Shown here piece after piece: positions 37,701-45,887 of a stretch of 51,644 bases of DNA. How positions within the stretch are numbered: the stretch's first letter is position 1; every line of letters begins with the position of its first letter. The translations under genes and the position numbers were made by a program. The DNA comes from Rhodocyclus purpureus. GTDB taxonomy: Bacteria > Pseudomonadota > Gammaproteobacteria > Burkholderiales > Rhodocyclaceae. Where the stretch lies: contig NZ_NHRX01000054.1 of assembly GCF_016653115.1 (NCBI RefSeq), positions 1 through 51,644 of the forward strand, read 5' to 3'. The notes beneath the pieces are model-generated. The model was not told the origin of the DNA and did not search any database. It saw only the letters and a list, made by a program, of their open reading frames with translations.

Positions 37701-38279
37701 ATGCCAACGATCGTACTCGCCTCGACTTCGCCTTTCCGCCGGGAACTGCTCGGCCGCTTCGGCCTGCCCTTCACCACCGCCAACCCGGAAGTCGACGAGA
37801 CGGCACTGCCCGGCGAGACACCCGAGGAGACCGCGCTGCGCCTGGCCGAAGCCAAGGCGCGCGCAGTCGCCAGCCGCTTTCCCGACGCACTGATCATCGG
37901 CAGCGACCAGGTCGCCTGCCTCGACGGGCAGATCTTCGGCAAGCCCGGTGACCACGCCAGGGCCGTGCGCCAGTTGCAGACGATGCGCGGCCGCCAGGTC
38001 AATTTTTTCACCGGACTGTGCCTCTACAACGCGCACACCGGCAATGCGCAGGTGCGCGGCGTGCCGACCCTGGTGAGCTTCCGCCGGCTCGACGACGCGG
38101 CGATCGAGCGCTACCTGCTGCGCGAGAAACCTTACAACTGCGCCGGCGCCGCCAAGTCGGAAGGGCTCGGCATCGCGCTGATCGAGAAGATCGAGGGCGA
38201 CGACCCGAACGCGCTGATCGGCCTGCCGCTGATCGCGCTGTGCGAACTGCTCGCCAACGAGGGCGTCAGTGTCCTCTGA
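37701..38279 (+). CDS. Maf-family nucleotide pyrophosphatase (YceF type)
   Basis: House-cleaning pyrophosphatase; the E. coli YceF branch hydrolyses 7-methyl-GTP. The 192-residue protein has the Maf signatures [42 protein letters not shown] and a C-terminal [11 protein letters not shown]. YceF assignment is inferred from position beside yceD-rpmF and from SDQVA in place of the SDTxV of canonical Maf. ATG at 37701; it overlaps the methyltransferase gene by 11 nt. Confidence 0.9.
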   Translation: MPTIVLASTSPFRRELLGRFGLPFTTANPEVDETALPGETPEETALRLAEAKARAVASRFPDALIIGSDQVACLDGQIFGKPGDHARAVRQLQTMRGRQVNFFTGLCLYNAHTGNAQVRGVPTLVSFRRLDDAAIERYLLREKPYNCAGAAKSEGLGIALIEKIEGDDPNALIGLPLIALCELLANEGVSVL

Positions 38280-39003
38280 GTCCGGGTCGCAGCCGGCGCC
38301 CGGCACCCTCTACCTGATCCCGGTGCCGCTCGGAGCGAGCCCGACAGTGCAGGTGCTGCCGGCGTCGGTCGCCGCAACCGCGCGCGGCCTCGTCGATTTC
38401 GTCGTCGAGAACGCCAAGTCGGCGCGGGCATTCCTCAAGTCGCTGCCGATCGAGCGGCCGCTGAGCGAGATCGGCATCCAAGAGTTGAGCGAACACACCA
38501 GGGCGGTCGAACTGCCGGCGCTGCTGGCGCCGCTGCTCGCCGGCCGGGACGTCGGCCTCATCTCCGAAGCAGGCTGTCCCGGCGTCGCCGACCCCGGCGC
38601 CGCGCTGGTCGAACTCGCGCACCGCAAGGGCATCCGCGTCGTCCCTCTGGTCGGCCCGTCGTCGCTGCTGCTCGCGCTGATGGCCTCCGGGCTTTCGGGA
38701 CAGCAGTTCGCCTTCCACGGCTACCTGCCGGTCAAGGACGAGGCGCGCGCGCAGCGCCTGCGCGAGCTGGAAAAGGAATCGCGCCAGCAGCAGCGGACGC
38801 AGATCTTCATCGAGACGCCCTACCGCAACCGCCGCCTGTTCGACACCCTCCTCGCCGTCTGCTCGCCGGCCACCCGGCTGTGCCTGGCGGTCGACCTGAC
38901 GCTGGAAAGCGAAAAGGTACTGACGCGGCCGATCGGCGAATGGCGTCGCCAGCCAGCACCGGAGATCGATCGCAGACCGGCGGTGTTCCTGCTGCAGGCT
39001 TGA
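38269..39003 (+). CDS. RsmI-like tetrapyrrole methylase-family methyltransferase
   Basis: SAM-dependent methyltransferase of the family that includes RsmI (2'-O-methylation of C1402 in 16S rRNA). The 244-residue protein has [11 protein letters not shown] near the N-terminus, [47 protein letters not shown] (positions about 127-154) and [13 protein letters not shown]. It starts at GTG, 11 nt inside maf, with GAGGG upstream. A true RsmI probably lies elsewhere, since this maf-linked form is shorter and differs at the N-terminus (PVPLG rather than PIGN); its rRNA target is uncertain. Confidence 0.82.
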   Translation: MSSESGSQPAPGTLYLIPVPLGASPTVQVLPASVAATARGLVDFVVENAKSARAFLKSLPIERPLSEIGIQELSEHTRAVELPALLAPLLAGRDVGLISEAGCPGVADPGAALVELAHRKGIRVVPLVGPSSLLLALMASGLSGQQFAFHGYLPVKDEARAQRLRELEKESRQQQRTQIFIETPYRNRRLFDTLLAVCSPATRLCLAVDLTLESEKVLTRPIGEWRRQPAPEIDRRPAVFLLQA

Positions 39004-39024
39004 CGGCAGCCCGTCACGCAGCTC

Positions 39025-39137
39025 GTCATCGCGAGCCCGCAGGGCGTGACGATCCGGTGCGTAGGCCTCGCATCGTGAAGGTCGCAGAGACTGAAGAACG
39101 AGCTGGATTGCCACGGCGCTACGCGCCTCGCAATGAC
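39025..39137. repeat. Palindromic repeat element, copy 1
   Basis: A 113-bp element whose ends are imperfect inverted repeats: GTCATCGCGAGCCCGC at the left and CTACGCGCCTCGCAATGAC at the right. The ends can fold into a long stem. The same end sequence (TCATTGCGAGG... GGCAATCCAG) is a well-known dispersed bacterial repeat type. Copies 2 and 3 follow at a 155-bp period, separated by identical 42-bp spacers. Confidence 0.9.
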
Positions 39138-39179
39138 GGCAGTGCCAGGAGTGCATGGAGAGGGGCCGCGGCCGTAACC

Positions 39180-39292
39180 GTCATCGCGAGCCCGCAGGGC
39201 GTGGCGATCCAGTGCGCAGGCCTCGCATCGTGAAGGGTGCAGAGACTGAAGAACGAGCTGGATTGCCACGGCGCTACGCGCCTCGCAATGAC
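39180..39292. repeat. Palindromic repeat element, copy 2
   Basis: Second 113-bp copy. It differs from copy 1 at only a few positions (for example GTGGCGATCCAGTGCGCAGG against GTGACGATCCGGTGCGTAGG). The preceding spacer (39138-39179) is the same as the one after it (39293-39334), so the duplication unit is 155 bp. Confidence 0.9.
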
Positions 39293-39334
39293 GGCAGTGC
39301 CAGGAGTGCATGGAGAGGGGCCGCGGCCGTAACC

Positions 39335-39447
39335 GTCATCGCGAGCCCGCAGGGCGTGACGATCCAGTGCGTAGGCCTCGCATCGTGAAGGTCGCAGAGA
39401 CTGAAGAACGAGCTGGATTGCCACGGCGCTACGCGCCTCGCGATGAC
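39335..39447. repeat. Palindromic repeat element, copy 3
   Basis: Third 113-bp copy, ending TCGCGATGAC rather than TCGCAATGAC, followed by 31 nt of unrelated sequence before the stop of the S49 peptidase gene. The array fills nearly all of the 475-bp gap between two converging genes. Confidence 0.9.
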
Positions 39448-39478
39448 GGAATTGATGCCACCGGGCGCGTAAGAGACG

Positions 39479-40492
39479 TCAGCGCATGACGCTGCCGCTG
39501 GAGAGTATTCCGAAAGTCAGGTTGCGGGCGACGTCGGCGCCGATGCGCTTGGCGAAGCGTTCGGCGAGGTTGTCCTTGACCGTGTAGTCGAGGGTGCGCT
39601 CGGCCTTGATCACATCGCGGGCGACCGAGTCCACCGTGCCGAGTTCGTCGGCGAGCCCGAGTTCGATGCTCTGACTGCCGGCCCACATCAGGCCCGAGAA
39701 CATCTCCGGCGTCTCCTTCAGGCGCTCGCCGCGCCCCTCGCGCACGACACCGATGAACTGCTTGTGGATTTCGGCGAGCAGGACCTTGGCGTGGGCCTTC
39801 TGCTTCTCGTCCTGCGGCGAGAACGGATCGAGGAAACCCTTGTTCTCGCCGGCGGTGAGCAAGCGGCGCTCGACGCCGAGCTTGTGCATGGCTTCGGTGA
39901 AGCCGAAGCCGTCCATGAGCACGCCGATCGAGCCGACGATGCTCGCCCGGTTCACGTAGATGCGGTCGGCGGCGACCGCGACGTAGTAGCCGCCGGAAGC
40001 GCAGATGTCCTCGACCACGGCGTAGAGCGGGGTATCGGGATACTTGGCACGCAGGCGCTTGATCTCGTCGTGGATGATCCCCGCCTGCACCGGACTACCG
40101 CCGGGACTGTTGATGCGCAGTACGACACCCGCCGTCCCCTTGTCCTCGAACGCCGCCTGCAGCGAGCCCATCACCTTCTCGGCACTGGCCTCGCCGGAGG
40201 GCTCGATCACGCCATGCAGATAGACGACCGCGGTGTGCCTGCCGTCGCCGAGTTCCTTCGTGTCCTCCCAGTCGATCACCAGCAGCGGGATCGCGACCAG
40301 ATACGCGAGCACCGCCAGCTTGAAGAAGATTCCCCAGCGCCGTTTCGCCTTCTGCTCCTGGAGCGTCGAGAAGGCGATCTTTTCCAGCAACTGGCGTTCC
40401 CATTGCGGGTCTTTCTGCGGGTTTTCCAAGGGTGACTCGTGGTTATCAGAGGAATGAACGGGAGACGGCCCCGACGGCAGGGACGCGGGCAC
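39479..40492 (-). CDS. S49 family peptidase (SppA-like signal peptide peptidase)
   Basis: Membrane-anchored Ser-Lys protease that degrades cleaved signal peptides or membrane proteins. The 337-residue protein has a cytoplasmic N-terminus, one membrane helix (about 53-73), and a single SppA/SohB domain: INSPGGSPV, nucleophile Ser in DICASGGYYVA and general-base Lys in TAGENKGFLDPF. It starts at GTG (40492) with no clear Shine-Dalgarno site; an internal start cannot be excluded. It follows the HAD gene by 119 nt, in which a dyad with -10-like boxes suggests a separate promoter. Confidence 0.9.
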   Translation of the reverse strand: MPASLPSGPSPVHSSDNHESPLENPQKDPQWERQLLEKIAFSTLQEQKAKRRWGIFFKLAVLAYLVAIPLLVIDWEDTKELGDGRHTAVVYLHGVIEPSGEASAEKVMGSLQAAFEDKGTAGVVLRINSPGGSPVQAGIIHDEIKRLRAKYPDTPLYAVVEDICASGGYYVAVAADRIYVNRASIVGSIGVLMDGFGFTEAMHKLGVERRLLTAGENKGFLDPFSPQDEKQKAHAKVLLAEIHKQFIGVVREGRGERLKETPEMFSGLMWAGSQSIELGLADELGTVDSVARDVIKAERTLDYTVKDNLAERFAKRIGADVARNLTFGILSSGSVMR

Positions 40493-40521
40493 GCCGGCAA
40501 TTATGCTTCAAGAATTTTTTC

Positions 40522-40537
40522 CTATACCTGAGTATAG
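40522..40537. promoter_or_regulatory. Dyad with -10-like boxes before the S49 peptidase gene
   Basis: CTATAC-CTGA-GTATAG is a perfect 6-bp inverted repeat with a four-base centre. On the minus strand it presents TATACT, a good -10 box for the peptidase gene 30 nt downstream; a matching -35 box at 17-bp spacing was not found. Confidence 0.4.
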
Positions 40538-40611
40538 CGTGGAATCGTCGTGCAACGCTCCCCCGGCGAAAGCGAAATCGAGTACATGGCTGCCGCAGGA
40601 GCGCTGCGCGC

Positions 40612-41268
40612 TCAGGCGTGCGCGCGCAGCCATGCGCGCAGCGCCGCGACGTCGCCCACGCAGGCGAGCGGCGCCAGCGACTCGAGCTGCGCCGCCGGAT
40701 GCGCGCCGTAACTCACGGCGAGTGCGCCGACACCCGCATTCTTCGCCATCTGCACGTCGTGCGTGGTGTCACCGATCATCAGGGTGCGCTCGGCCGGCAC
40801 CGCCAGCTCGTCCATCAGTTCCTCCAGCATCTGCGGATGCGGCTTGGAGAAACATTCGTCGGCGCAGCGGGTGGCATGGAAGAAGGGCCCGAGTTCGCTC
40901 GCCGCGAAGGCGCGTTGCAGGCCGGCGCGGCTCTTGCCGGTCGCCACGGCGAGCGCGAAGCCGGCCTCCGCCAGTTCGGCGACGAGTTCGGCTGCGCCGG
41001 CGAAGAGCTTCAGCTCGTGGTCACGCCCGAGGTAGTGGTGACGATAGCGGTCGACGATCTCTGGATAGCGCGCTTCGGGCAGATCGGGAACGGCAAAGCG
41101 CAGCGCATCGCCGAGGCCCAAGCCGATCACATGCCGGGCGCGTTCCTCCGACGGAACGGGAAGCTCGAGATCCCGGGCCGAGGACTGGATCGCGGCGACG
41201 ATCGCCGCCGCCGAATCGAACAAGGTGCCGTCCCAGTCGAACACCAGCAACTCAAAACGCCGGGCCAT
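40612..41268 (-). CDS. HAD-family hydrolase (phosphoglycolate phosphatase-like)
   Basis: The 218-residue protein has the HAD motifs in order: nucleophile Asp in VFDWDGTLFDS, Thr in VATGKSRAG, Lys in FSKPHPQML and acidic pair in MIGDTTHDVQMA. An alpha-helical cap lies between motifs I and II, as in Gph-type phosphatases. The substrate cannot be read from sequence. The ATG at 41268 overlaps rluC by 17 nt; rluC followed by an HAD phosphatase and an S49 peptidase is a common betaproteobacterial order. Confidence 0.92.
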   Translation of the reverse strand: MARRFELLVFDWDGTLFDSAAAIVAAIQSSARDLELPVPSEERARHVIGLGLGDALRFAVPDLPEARYPEIVDRYRHHYLGRDHELKLFAGAAELVAELAEAGFALAVATGKSRAGLQRAFAASELGPFFHATRCADECFSKPHPQMLEELMDELAVPAERTLMIGDTTHDVQMAKNAGVGALAVSYGAHPAAQLESLAPLACVGDVAALRAWLRAHA

Positions 41269-42250
41269 AGTCCTGTTCTCCAACAGCCGAAAGATGGTGC
41301 AGGAAGTCGCCCAAGGCATGCGGCAGCGGCGACTCGAACGCGAGCGGCGCACCGCTCAGGGGATGCGGCAGGCTGATCTTCTTCGCGTGCAGGAACATGC
41401 GCTTCAAGCCCCCCCGCTGCAGCTCGCGGTTGAGCGCGAAGTCGCCGTACTTCTCGTCGCCGGCGATGGGGTAGCCGAGGTGCGAAAGATGCACGCGGAT
41501 CTGGTGCGTGCGTCCGGTCTTCAATTCGGCCTCGAGCAGGCTGAAGCCCTGCCAGCGGGCCAGCAGCCGGAACACCGTGTGCGAGGGCTTGCCCTCGTCG
41601 GCGACGCGCACGCGCTTCTCGCCGGAAGGCAGGTCGTACTTCAAGAGCGGCAGGCGGACGTTGCGCAGCGGGTCCATCCAGCGCCCCTTGACCAGCACCC
41701 AGTAGCGCTTGTCGACCTCGCCGCCGGAACGCCCGCCGCTGCGGAACAGCTCGTGCAGCGCGTTCAAGGCCGAACGCTTCTTGCCGACGAGGAGGATGCC
41801 CGAAGTCTCGCGGTCGAGCCGGTGCGCGAGTTCGAGGAAGCGCGCCTGCGGTCGCTGCCGCCTGAGCGCCTCGATGACGCCGAAGCTGACGCCGCTGCCG
41901 CCATGCACGGCGATCCCGGCCGGCTTGTCGACGACCAGCATGGCCTCGTCCTCGAACAGGATCGGCAGCTCGGCCTTGAGCGCGGCGCCTTCGATGATCT
42001 CGTCGGCGAGCGCGTCCGGGCGCGCGGCGACGCGCAAGGGCGGGATGCGCAGCACGTCGCCTGCGCACAGGCGGTACGACACCGCGACGCGACCGCTGTT
42101 CACGCGCACCTCGCCGCTGCGCACGATCTGGTAGACATGGCTACGCGGCACGCCCTTGCACACCCGCAGCAGATAGTTGTCGAGTCTCTGGCCCTGCTCT
42201 TCTTCGCCGACGACGGTCTTCGTTACGGAATTTTTGCCAATTTCGGCCAT
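41252..42250 (-). CDS. rluC: 23S rRNA pseudouridine synthase RluC
   Basis: RluA-family enzyme forming pseudouridines 955, 2504 and 2580 (E. coli numbering). The 332-residue protein has an N-terminal S4 domain (QRLDNYLLRVCKGVPRSHVYQ) and the catalytic motif HRLDRETSGILLVGKK (Asp about 146). The ATG at 42250 has no clear Shine-Dalgarno sequence. It is divergent from rne, and the rne promoter overlaps its first codons. Assignment to RluC rather than RluD rests on position next to rne. Confidence 0.93.
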   Translation of the reverse strand: MAEIGKNSVTKTVVGEEEQGQRLDNYLLRVCKGVPRSHVYQIVRSGEVRVNSGRVAVSYRLCAGDVLRIPPLRVAARPDALADEIIEGAALKAELPILFEDEAMLVVDKPAGIAVHGGSGVSFGVIEALRRQRPQARFLELAHRLDRETSGILLVGKKRSALNALHELFRSGGRSGGEVDKRYWVLVKGRWMDPLRNVRLPLLKYDLPSGEKRVRVADEGKPSHTVFRLLARWQGFSLLEAELKTGRTHQIRVHLSHLGYPIAGDEKYGDFALNRELQRGGLKRMFLHAKKISLPHPLSGAPLAFESPLPHALGDFLHHLSAVGEQDYGPAF

Positions 42251-42263
42251 TGTTTTATATACT
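42234..42263 (+). promoter_or_regulatory. Sigma-70 promoter of rne
   Basis: TTGCCA -35 (42234-42239, 5 of 6 matches) and TATACT -10 (42258-42263, 5 of 6 matches) with 18-bp spacing on the plus strand. The -35 lies inside the start of rluC. A TATATA sequence in the same place serves the opposite strand, so the two divergent promoters probably interfere. Confidence 0.7.
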
Positions 42264-42269
42264 GGCGTG

Positions 42270-42650
42270 GATTTTCGTCTCGGATGGAAAGGGGCGCTGA
42301 CCCGTGAGACCGTCGAACGTCGCCGATGGCAGGATGATCGCGACGCATTTTTCCGGCAGGCCTCAGCCTCCCCGCTCGCACCGACCTGTGCGGGATCTTC
42401 CGACGCAAATCCCCTGGTTAAGTACGCTCACCAAAAGTAGCGATACTACTTCATTTGTGCGCGCCCGGCACGTGCGGACCGCCCCAAGCAGATTTCCCGA
42501 CCCTGAGTTCAGGGCCTGAAAAAAACACCAACAGCGAGCCCATCCTTTAGTTGCCCAACCGGAAAAACGCATGAAGCGTCCTGATCCCAACTAATCCGTC
42601 GCTGCCTGCACAAGGCGCTCCCCCCGTCCCAGCGCGCGGGAGCCAAGCTG
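42270..42650 (+). promoter_or_regulatory. Long 5' leader of rne mRNA
   Basis: About 380 nt separate the predicted start from the rne ATG. No open frame of convincing character lies inside. In E. coli a 361-nt rne leader senses RNase E activity and mediates autoregulation. The similar length and gene context suggest an analogous leader here, but I did not recognise the enterobacterial stem-loop sequence. Confidence 0.5.
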
Positions 42651-45650
42651 ATGAAACGCATGCTATTCAACGCGACACAGGCGGAAGAACTCCGTGTCGC
42701 GATCGTAGACGGCCAGAAACTGATCGACCTCGACATCGAGTCGGCCGCCAAGGAACAACGCAAGAGCAACATTTACAAAGGGGTCATCACCCGCATCGAG
42801 CCCAGCCTCGAAGCCGCCTTCATCGATTACGGCGCCGAACGCCACGGCTTCCTGCCGTTCAAGGAAGTCTCCCGCTCGTACTTCCAGCCCGGCGTCGAGG
42901 GCAGCCGCGCGACCATCCGCGAGGCGCTGCGCGAAGGCCAGGAACTGATCGTCCAGGTCGACAAGGACGAACGCGGCAACAAGGGCGCCGCGCTGACCAC
43001 CTTCGTCAGCCTCGCCGGTCGCTATCTCGTGCTGATGCCGAACAACCCGCGCGGCGGCGGTGTCTCGCGCCGCGTCGAGGGTGACGAGCGCGCCGAGCTG
43101 CGCGAGATCATGGACCAGTTGCAGACGCCGCAGGGAATGAGCCTGATCGCCCGCACCGCGGCGATCGGCCGCAGCGCCGAGGAACTGCAGTGGGACCTGA
43201 ACTACCTGATCCAGTTGTGGAAGGCGATCGACGGCGCGGCCAACCAGCAGAAGGGCGCGTTCCTGATCTACCAGGAGGGCAGCCTGGTGATCCGCGCGAT
43301 TCGTGACTACTTCCAGCCGGACATCGGCGAAGTCCTGATCGACACCGACGACGTCTATGAACAGGCGCGCCAGTTCATGAACCACGTCATGCCCGGCAAC
43401 GTGAACCGCATCAAGCGTTACCGCGACGACGTTCCGCTCTTCTCGCGCTTCCAGATCGAGCACCAGATCGAGTCGGCGTACTCGCGCCAGGTGAACCTGC
43501 CTTCCGGTGGCGCCATCGTCATCGACCATACCGAAGCGCTGGTCGCCGTCGACGTGAACTCCGGTCGCGCGACGCGCGGCGCCGACATCGAGGAGACGGC
43601 CTACCGCACCAACCTCGAAGCCGCCGAAGAGACCGCCCGCCAGTTGCGCCTGCGCGACCTCGGCGGCCTGATCGTCATCGACTTCATCGACATGGAAAAC
43701 CAGCGCAACCAGCGCGACGTCGAACAGCGCCTGCGCGAAGCGCTGCGCTTCGACCGCGCGCGCGTCCAGGTCGGCAAGATCAGCCGCTTCGGCCTGATGG
43801 AATTGTCGCGTCAGCGGCTGCGTCCGGCGCTCGCCGAGACCAGCTACATCCCCTGCCCGCGATGCTCGGGTACCGGCCACATCCGCAGCGCCGAATCGGC
43901 CGCCCTGCACATCCTGCGCATCCTCGAAGAAGAGGCGATGAAGGAAAACACGGCCGCCGTGCACACGCAGGTGCCGGTCGATGTCGCCACCTTCCTCCTG
44001 AACGAGAAGCGCGCCGACATCCAGGCGATCGAGTTGCGGCAGAAGGTGAACGTGGTCCTGATTCCGAACATCAACCTGGAAACGCCGCAGCACAGCATCG
44101 TCCGCCTGCGCCACGACGACCTCAACAACGAGGACCTGCAGATCCCCTCGTACAAGATGGTCGAGGCCCCGGTCGAGGAAGCCTCGCGTGCCGAACGCGC
44201 CAGCGAAGCCAAGCCGCCGCGCCAGGAAGCCGCGATCAAGAACATCGGCCCCTCGCAGCCGGCGCCGATCGTCGCCGAGAAGACGCCGCCGGCCGCGCCG
44301 GCACCGGTCGCCGCACCGGTTGCCGACGCAGGCTTCTTCGCGCGCCTATTCGCCTGGCTGCGGCCGAAGCCCGCTCCCATCGCGGCACCCGCAGCCGCGG
44401 CACCCGCACCTGCCGCTGCCGGCCAGGGCAAGCCCGAGGGCACGCGCGAGCCGCGTCGCGAAGGACGCCGCGAGCGTGGCGCGCGTGACGAGCAGCCGCG
44501 CGAAGCCCGTGAGGGACGTGAAGGTCGCGAAGGTCGTGAATTGCGCCAGCCGCAGGCGCGCGACGAGAACCGCAAGCCGCGCGAAGCGCGTGAAGGGAAG
44601 GAAGCGCGCGAACCGCGCCGCCAGCGTGGCGAAGCGCGCAAGGAAACTGCTGCTGAAGAAAAGCTCGCTGCGGTCGCCGCAGCGCCTGCCGCTGCCCTTC
44701 CCGCCGTAGCCCCGGCCCCGGCCGCAGCCCCGGCGATCGTCAGCACCGCCGCCCCGGCAAGCACCGAGGCCGCAGGAGAAGAGGCACAGGGACGTCGCCG
44801 TGGTCGCCGTGGCGGTCGCCGTGACCGTTCGGGTGAGCGCCGCGAAGGTGGTGCAGCGCAGGTCGCAGCTGCCGAAGCTGCGGTCGAGACCGGCGAGATC
44901 GCCGCGACCCCGACCGCAGTGACGCCGGCTGTCGCCGAAGCTGTCGTCGCCCCGACGAGCGTCGCGGCCCCCGTGGCCGAAGCAGCCGAAGTGGCCCCCG
45001 CAGTGACAGCCGAGGCGCCGGTCACTGCGGCAGTCGCCGAAACGACCGCTGCCGTCACGCCGGTAGAGCCCGTTGCCGAGCTCGAACAGGCCGTCAAGCC
45101 CGTGGCAGTTGAACAGGTAGCGGAGGTGAAGCCGGCCGAGGTGGAAGTCGCCGCCTTCGAGGTGCAGCCCGTTGCCGGCGAAGCCGTCGCTGCAGCGCCG
45201 AGCGTCGAGGAAGCGACGACGCCGGTCGTCGAGGCTCCGGTGACTGAAATTCAGGTGGCTGCAGCGCAGGTGGCAGAAGTTCCGGCCGCCGAAGCCCAGC
45301 CAGCCGAGGTTCCCGCCGTCGAGGCCAGGGAGGCTGAAGTTCCGACCGCCGAGCCCAAGATCGCCGAAGCCCTGGTTGCCGAAGTGCAGTTTGCCGAAGC
45401 CCAGGTCGCCGTGAGCGAGCCGCTCGTCAGCGAACCCGCGCCGGCAGCCGAGGCAGTCGCCAGCGTTCCCGCAGCAGCCGTCGCGTCTGCCGTGCTCGAA
45501 GGAGGTCTGGTTCTCGTCGAAACCAGCCGCGAGAAGATCGTCGAGCGTCCGACAGCTGCTCCGGCCGAGGAAGCACGCCCGCGTCGGCGTCGTCCGGTCG
45601 CCGCGCCGGTGGCAGACGAACCGATGGTGATGATCGAAACCAGAAAGTAA
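42651..45650 (+). CDS. rne: Ribonuclease E
   Basis: Essential endoribonuclease of mRNA decay and rRNA/tRNA processing and scaffold of the degradosome. The 999-residue protein starts MKRMLFNATQAEELRVAIVDG, has the S1 domain (about 36-120), catalytic Asp301 in VDVNSGR and Asp344 in IDFIDM, and the zinc-link Cys402/Cys405 in CPRCSGTG. The region after about 510 is disordered: an Arg/Glu-rich RNA-binding stretch (about 600-665), an Ala/Val/Glu-rich low-complexity tract (about 670-960) and two similar short motifs near the end (LVLVETSREK and MVMIETRK). GGGAG precedes the ATG by 8 nt. A strong terminator follows. Confidence 0.97.
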   Translation: MKRMLFNATQAEELRVAIVDGQKLIDLDIESAAKEQRKSNIYKGVITRIEPSLEAAFIDYGAERHGFLPFKEVSRSYFQPGVEGSRATIREALREGQELIVQVDKDERGNKGAALTTFVSLAGRYLVLMPNNPRGGGVSRRVEGDERAELREIMDQLQTPQGMSLIARTAAIGRSAEELQWDLNYLIQLWKAIDGAANQQKGAFLIYQEGSLVIRAIRDYFQPDIGEVLIDTDDVYEQARQFMNHVMPGNVNRIKRYRDDVPLFSRFQIEHQIESAYSRQVNLPSGGAIVIDHTEALVAVDVNSGRATRGADIEETAYRTNLEAAEETARQLRLRDLGGLIVIDFIDMENQRNQRDVEQRLREALRFDRARVQVGKISRFGLMELSRQRLRPALAETSYIPCPRCSGTGHIRSAESAALHILRILEEEAMKENTAAVHTQVPVDVATFLLNEKRADIQAIELRQKVNVVLIPNINLETPQHSIVRLRHDDLNNEDLQIPSYKMVEAPVEEASRAERASEAKPPRQEAAIKNIGPSQPAPIVAEKTPPAAPAPVAAPVADAGFFARLFAWLRPKPAPIAAPAAAAPAPAAAGQGKPEGTREPRREGRRERGARDEQPREAREGREGREGRELRQPQARDENRKPREAREGKEAREPRRQRGEARKETAAEEKLAAVAAAPAAALPAVAPAPAAAPAIVSTAAPASTEAAGEEAQGRRRGRRGGRRDRSGERREGGAAQVAAAEAAVETGEIAATPTAVTPAVAEAVVAPTSVAAPVAEAAEVAPAVTAEAPVTAAVAETTAAVTPVEPVAELEQAVKPVAVEQVAEVKPAEVEVAAFEVQPVAGEAVAAAPSVEEATTPVVEAPVTEIQVAAAQVAEVPAAEAQPAEVPAVEAREAEVPTAEPKIAEALVAEVQFAEAQVAVSEPLVSEPAPAAEAVASVPAAAVASAVLEGGLVLVETSREKIVERPTAAPAEEARPRRRRPVAAPVADEPMVMIETRK

Positions 45651-45654
45651 GCAA

Positions 45655-45685
45655 AACAAACGGGGCGCAAGCCCCGTTTGTTTTT
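45655..45685 (+). terminator. Intrinsic terminator after rne
   Basis: A perfect 12-bp stem (45655-45666 with 45671-45682, core CGGGGC/GCCCCG) with a GCAA tetraloop is followed by a T-run. It begins 5 nt after the rne stop. The opposite strand also ends with TTTTG, so it may work in both directions. Confidence 0.92.
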
Positions 45686-45692
45686 ATCCTTG

Positions 45693-45848
45693 AAACCTCT
45701 TTTCAGCCACGAAAAACACGAAAGCGACGAAACATAAGCTTGCGGTCGTTCAGTATCTAACCCATCGGGTCGTTTCCACTCTGCGTCGAACCCCATGAAC
45801 GATTTGGTGTCTTTCGTGCATTTCGTGGCCAACTGCTTTTCCAGGTTT
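45693..45848. mobile_element. MITE-like element with long imperfect terminal inverted repeats
   Basis: The left end AAACCTCTTTTCA-GCCACGAAA-AA-CACGAAAG and the reverse complement of the right end (AAACCTGGAAAAG...GCCACGAAATGCACGAAAG) match over about 40 bp with small gaps. The 156-bp element has no coding capacity and sits between the rne terminator and the phosphatase gene. GCCACGAAATGCACGAAAGACAC-type sequences are dispersed repeats in many environmental proteobacteria. Confidence 0.65.
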
Positions 45849-45887
45849 ATGCCTTGCAGGCAGCCGCCGGACGATCCTTGGCAGCCC

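Noticed and set aside
38820-39424. Small minus-strand frames with HCRHCEARSAVAIQ repeats
   Set aside because: They are translations of the palindromic repeat array; such peptides are frequent false annotations wherever this repeat occurs.
39025-39447. CRISPR array
   Set aside because: The repeat unit is 155 bp and the spacers are identical, which is a tandem duplication rather than short repeats with unique spacers.
45655-45848. Rne terminator and adjacent inverted repeat as one large element
   Set aside because: The terminator stem is closed and complete by 45682, and the MITE-like ends begin separately at 45693.
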